From Bacillota bacterium (GTDB lineage Bacteria; Vulcanimicrobiota; JAMDEM01), in NCBI GenBank assembly GCA_023486985.1, contig JAMDEM010000106.1:1-7368 (forward strand): a stretch of DNA of 7,368 nucleotides, given 5' to 3'. This document shows, piece by piece, positions 5,041 to 7,368 of this stretch; the stretch's first letter is position 1; every line of letters begins with the position of its first letter. Under the pieces are notes generated by a model. The model was not told the DNA's origin, ran no database searches, and saw nothing but the letters and a program-made list of their open reading frames with translations. Made by a program: the position numbers and the translations under genes.

Positions 5041-5945
5041 TATCTTCCCTTTCCCACTCCTTCGTAATAAACCCAGTTCTCCGACTTTTTAAAAACAATA
5101 ATTGTAATTACAAGAATTATTATAAAAAGAACCCATGCCTGTGCGCAGGCAAGACCCATCTTAAAATATTCAAAGGCATTGATAAAAAGATAAAGCACAT
5201 AAAACATACTGGCATTATTGGGACCGCCTGACGTCATAATGTAAGATGTGGTAAATCCTGCCTGGAAAGAACCGATTATTCCCATGATAAGGTTATAAAG
5301 GATAACCGGCGAAAGCATGGGAAGTGTCACACTGGTAAATTTCTTCCAGCTTGTTGCCCCGTCAATCTCCGCTGCCTCATAAAGCTGGGAAGGAATACCC
5401 TGCAAGCCGGCGAGGTAAATCAACATTCCGCCCCCCACCCCCCAGATACTCATTATCACAAAGGCAGGAATAACAAGATGGGGGTCAACCAGCCACTTTT
5501 GCGGCGGGATTCCCAGGAATCCTATCAATATATTAAGGATGCCGAACTCATGATGAAATATCCAGCGCCAGAGAATAGCCGTTGCCACAGCCGGCACAAT
5601 CGCAGGGAGATAATAAAGAGTGCGGAAAAGAAAAATGCCCCTCACATTTTGATTCATCAGCACGGCTATGGCAATAGAAAAAATAAGGGCAAGGGGAACA
5701 TTTAAAACCGTGTAATAAAGGGTTACCTGAAGGGACTTCCAGAAGATGGGGTCTTTTCCCAGAAGCTTTTGATAATTAGCCAGTCCTATCCAGCTGGCGC
5801 TGGTCACAAGATCCCAGTTGGTAAAGCTTATTATAATGGAAGCTATTATGGGACCGGCGGTAAAGATAATCAAGCCCAGAATCCATGGGCTTATGCAAAG
5901 ATAGCCGGTAAGAGCTTCCCTTTTTTCTGTCCTCGTGAGTTTCAT
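5040..5945 (-). CDS. MalF-like sugar ABC transporter permease (CUT1 family)
   Basis: Inner-membrane partner of the MalG-like permease; the two should form the heterodimeric channel of a CUT1 sugar importer. At 301 aa it is of the short UgpA/LacF form, without the long periplasmic domain of enteric MalF. Hydrophobic segments lie at about 14-42, 74-96, 105-127, 157-179, 213-232 and 266-286. The EAA loop is at 190-211 (EAAEIDGATSW through VTLPML). A GGPNNAS stretch at 240-246 is common in this family. The ATG at 5945 overlaps the TGA of the solute-binding protein gene by 4 nt (ATGA), with GAGGA immediately upstream, so it is co-transcribed and coupled. Confidence 0.93.
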   Translation of the reverse strand: MKLTRTEKREALTGYLCISPWILGLIIFTAGPIIASIIISFTNWDLVTSASWIGLANYQKLLGKDPIFWKSLQVTLYYTVLNVPLALIFSIAIAVLMNQNVRGIFLFRTLYYLPAIVPAVATAILWRWIFHHEFGILNILIGFLGIPPQKWLVDPHLVIPAFVIMSIWGVGGGMLIYLAGLQGIPSQLYEAAEIDGATSWKKFTSVTLPMLSPVILYNLIMGIIGSFQAGFTTSYIMTSGGPNNASMFYVLYLFINAFEYFKMGLACAQAWVLFIIILVITIIVFKKSENWVYYEGVGKGR

Positions 5946-7210
5946 TCCTCACCTGCCAGAATTTTGTCAACTTCCTTTGTTATTATAGCGCAGGCTTCTT
6001 TTGCCGTCATATCCCCCGACCAGACAAGGTCAAGTTTTGCATTCATAACCGTACTTATCTGAGCCCACTTGCTGCAGTACGGCAGAAAATATCCGTATTT
6101 TATGGAAGAAAGATAAACTTTATTATTGTCAGGCGGCTTTGATTCCAGAAAAACAGGTGACTCGGCAATAGACTTCCTTGAAGGGAGGGCAAGTCCCAGC
6201 TCTGCCACCGTCTTCTGCCCCTCAGCGCCTGTAAGATACTTCACCAGCTTCCATGCCGCTTCGGGATTTTTGCATGTTTTGCTGATTCCATAAGATACAA
6301 CAACGATTAAAGTGGCTCTCTTCTTTCCATGAGGAAGGGGTGCCACATCCCATTTAAATTTTGTAATTTCACGGAATACAGGCACTCTCCACCTTCCAGC
6401 CAGTTCCATGGCGGAGCCGCCCACGTTTAATCCAACGGGCGAATCCATTGATTCCACCGAAGACGGCGATACATGATATTTTGTTCTTAAATCAGCAAAG
6501 AACTGGATTGCTTCAACAGCTTCCGGCATATCCAGAAGGCACTTCTTTTTGTCATCACTTAATATTTTTCCGCCGTTCATATAAATGAAAGCTTCAAAGC
6601 CGAAGCTTCCCAGGAATCCGTACTGTCTTATTCCCCTGGAGCCTTTTTCTTTTGTAAGTTTCATGGACGCTTCCAGGAACTTTTTCCAGTCCCAGCTTGC
6701 ATCCGGGTAGGGAATCTTTTCCTCATCAAACATATCCCTGTTGTAGTAAAGAACAAGAGTGGTAAAATCTTTGGGAATTCCGTAAATATGATCTTTATAT
6801 TTGAAAGCATCAACAAGCTCGGGATAAAAATCTTCAATGTTTACATCCCTGCTGTCACGTTCTATGAAGGGCTGAATATCAAGAAGAACTCCTTTTTCCA
6901 CATAGTTATAAAAGTCCTGGGCATGAACGTAGAAGACATCAGGCGGCGTGCCGCCGGCAAGCATGGTGTTTAATTTCCTGTAATAATCCTGTGCATGAAT
7001 TATCTGCACCTTTATATCAGGATTTTCTTTTTCAAAATCTCCTATAAGCTTTTGAACTATTTTAATTTCCTGTGGGTCCCCCCACTGCATGTAGGTTATG
7101 ATGATTTTGTTTTTGTCTTCGTTGTATTTCTCAAGATAATGGATAGTGACAGCAGGGATGTAAACATTGATAATTATTATAATGAAAACTTTTGCAAATA
7201 TACTCTTCAT
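5942..7210 (-). CDS. Extracellular solute-binding protein, family 1 (sugar ABC importer)
   Basis: Captures the sugar outside the inner membrane and hands it to the MalF/MalG-like channel. The 422-aa length suits family 1 (SBP_bac_1). Recognisable parts are IITYMQWGDPQE (37-48), FEKENPDIKVQII (59-71), GGTPPDVFYV (86-95), YGIPKDFTTLVLYYNRDMF (143-161), YPDASWDWKKFLEA (168-181) and the closing AAWKLVKYLTGAEGQ (318-332). The N-terminus (about 4-24) is one hydrophobic stretch with no lipobox cysteine, so the protein is not an ordinary lipoprotein. It may be periplasmic in a diderm, or tethered by an uncleaved segment. The start ATG 7210-7208 has AAGGA about 6 nt upstream. It is the first clear gene of the operon. 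No MalK-type ATPase gene is present in the window; such importers often share one encoded elsewhere. Confidence 0.92.
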   Translation of the reverse strand: MKSIFAKVFIIIIINVYIPAVTIHYLEKYNEDKNKIIITYMQWGDPQEIKIVQKLIGDFEKENPDIKVQIIHAQDYYRKLNTMLAGGTPPDVFYVHAQDFYNYVEKGVLLDIQPFIERDSRDVNIEDFYPELVDAFKYKDHIYGIPKDFTTLVLYYNRDMFDEEKIPYPDASWDWKKFLEASMKLTKEKGSRGIRQYGFLGSFGFEAFIYMNGGKILSDDKKKCLLDMPEAVEAIQFFADLRTKYHVSPSSVESMDSPVGLNVGGSAMELAGRWRVPVFREITKFKWDVAPLPHGKKRATLIVVVSYGISKTCKNPEAAWKLVKYLTGAEGQKTVAELGLALPSRKSIAESPVFLESKPPDNNKVYLSSIKYGYFLPYCSKWAQISTVMNAKLDLVWSGDMTAKEACAIITKEVDKILAGEE

Positions 7211-7368
7211 AAGTTTCCTTCTTGCCCCCTCACCCTATCATATCTTTCACTTCGCTCAACTTTTATTATTGTTCCCGGGGTTTTTGCAGAATATTCTAGG
7301 CTTGCCTCCAGCTCGCCAAGAAATTCCAGCCAAAAACCCGTGCTCTTGCTACGCAAGTCCTCCCTCAT
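7207..7368 (-). other. Hairpin-rich upstream region with a doubtful open frame
   Basis: From the window edge one frame stays open for 53 codons on the minus strand and stops at a TGA that overlaps the start of the solute-binding protein gene (TTATGA). It could be the end of a gene running in from the right, or a coupled small gene. Against this, its last third reads through repeat-like DNA (GGTGAGGGGGC), and much of the rest is palindromic. CTTGC-tac-GCAAG lies at 7345-7357. A longer imperfect inverted repeat pairs about 7278-7297 with about 7319-7340 (GGGTTTTTG with CAAAAACCC). No family resemblance is recognised. Confidence 0.25.

Overview
All credible genes in this window lie on the minus strand. 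The DNA is moderately AT-rich by eye, with Shine-Dalgarno-like sites before most genes, ATG/GTG/TTG starts, overlapping operon genes, and many short palindromic repeats between genes. Together these suggest an uncultivated bacterium, probably from a metagenome or single-cell assembly. Nothing here fixes the phylum.

Right part (4186-7210): a tightly overlapped sugar-importer operon of the CUT1 type. It encodes a family 1 extracellular solute-binding protein, a MalF-like permease and a MalG-like permease, with 4-nt and 1-nt gene overlaps. No ATPase gene is visible. Its upstream flank (7211-7368) is a hairpin-rich stretch with a 53-codon open frame of doubtful reality.

Middle part (1921-3906): three genes separated by palindrome-rich spacers. 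They encode a 253-aa TIM-barrel protein resembling aldo/keto reductases, a 220-222-aa exported protein with a 'stalk' (copper amine oxidase N-like) domain followed by a beta-sandwich, and a 61-aa zinc-ribbon protein. Each of the three ends at or within a few bases of a related hairpin starting GTAGGG. Two copies of this hairpin show compensatory stem changes.

Left part (1-1686): the start of a CRISPR-Cas locus, cas6 followed by a Cas3-type helicase gene. Both genes are broken by a mosaic built only from pieces of these same two genes. The cas6 reading frame is interrupted after codon 36 by 135 bp bounded by 43-bp direct repeats. Deleting one repeat plus the spacer restores a 320-aa Cas6. The same 127-bp chimeric module (part of cas6, an inverted internal piece of cas6, a piece of cas3) recurs where cas3 breaks off, next to a 26-bp inverted repeat at the window edge. 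This is either a real template-switching rearrangement, possibly a reversible on/off state of the CRISPR locus, or an amplification/assembly chimera. The sequence alone cannot decide. No CRISPR array and no Cas7, Cas5 or Cas8 gene lies inside the window.
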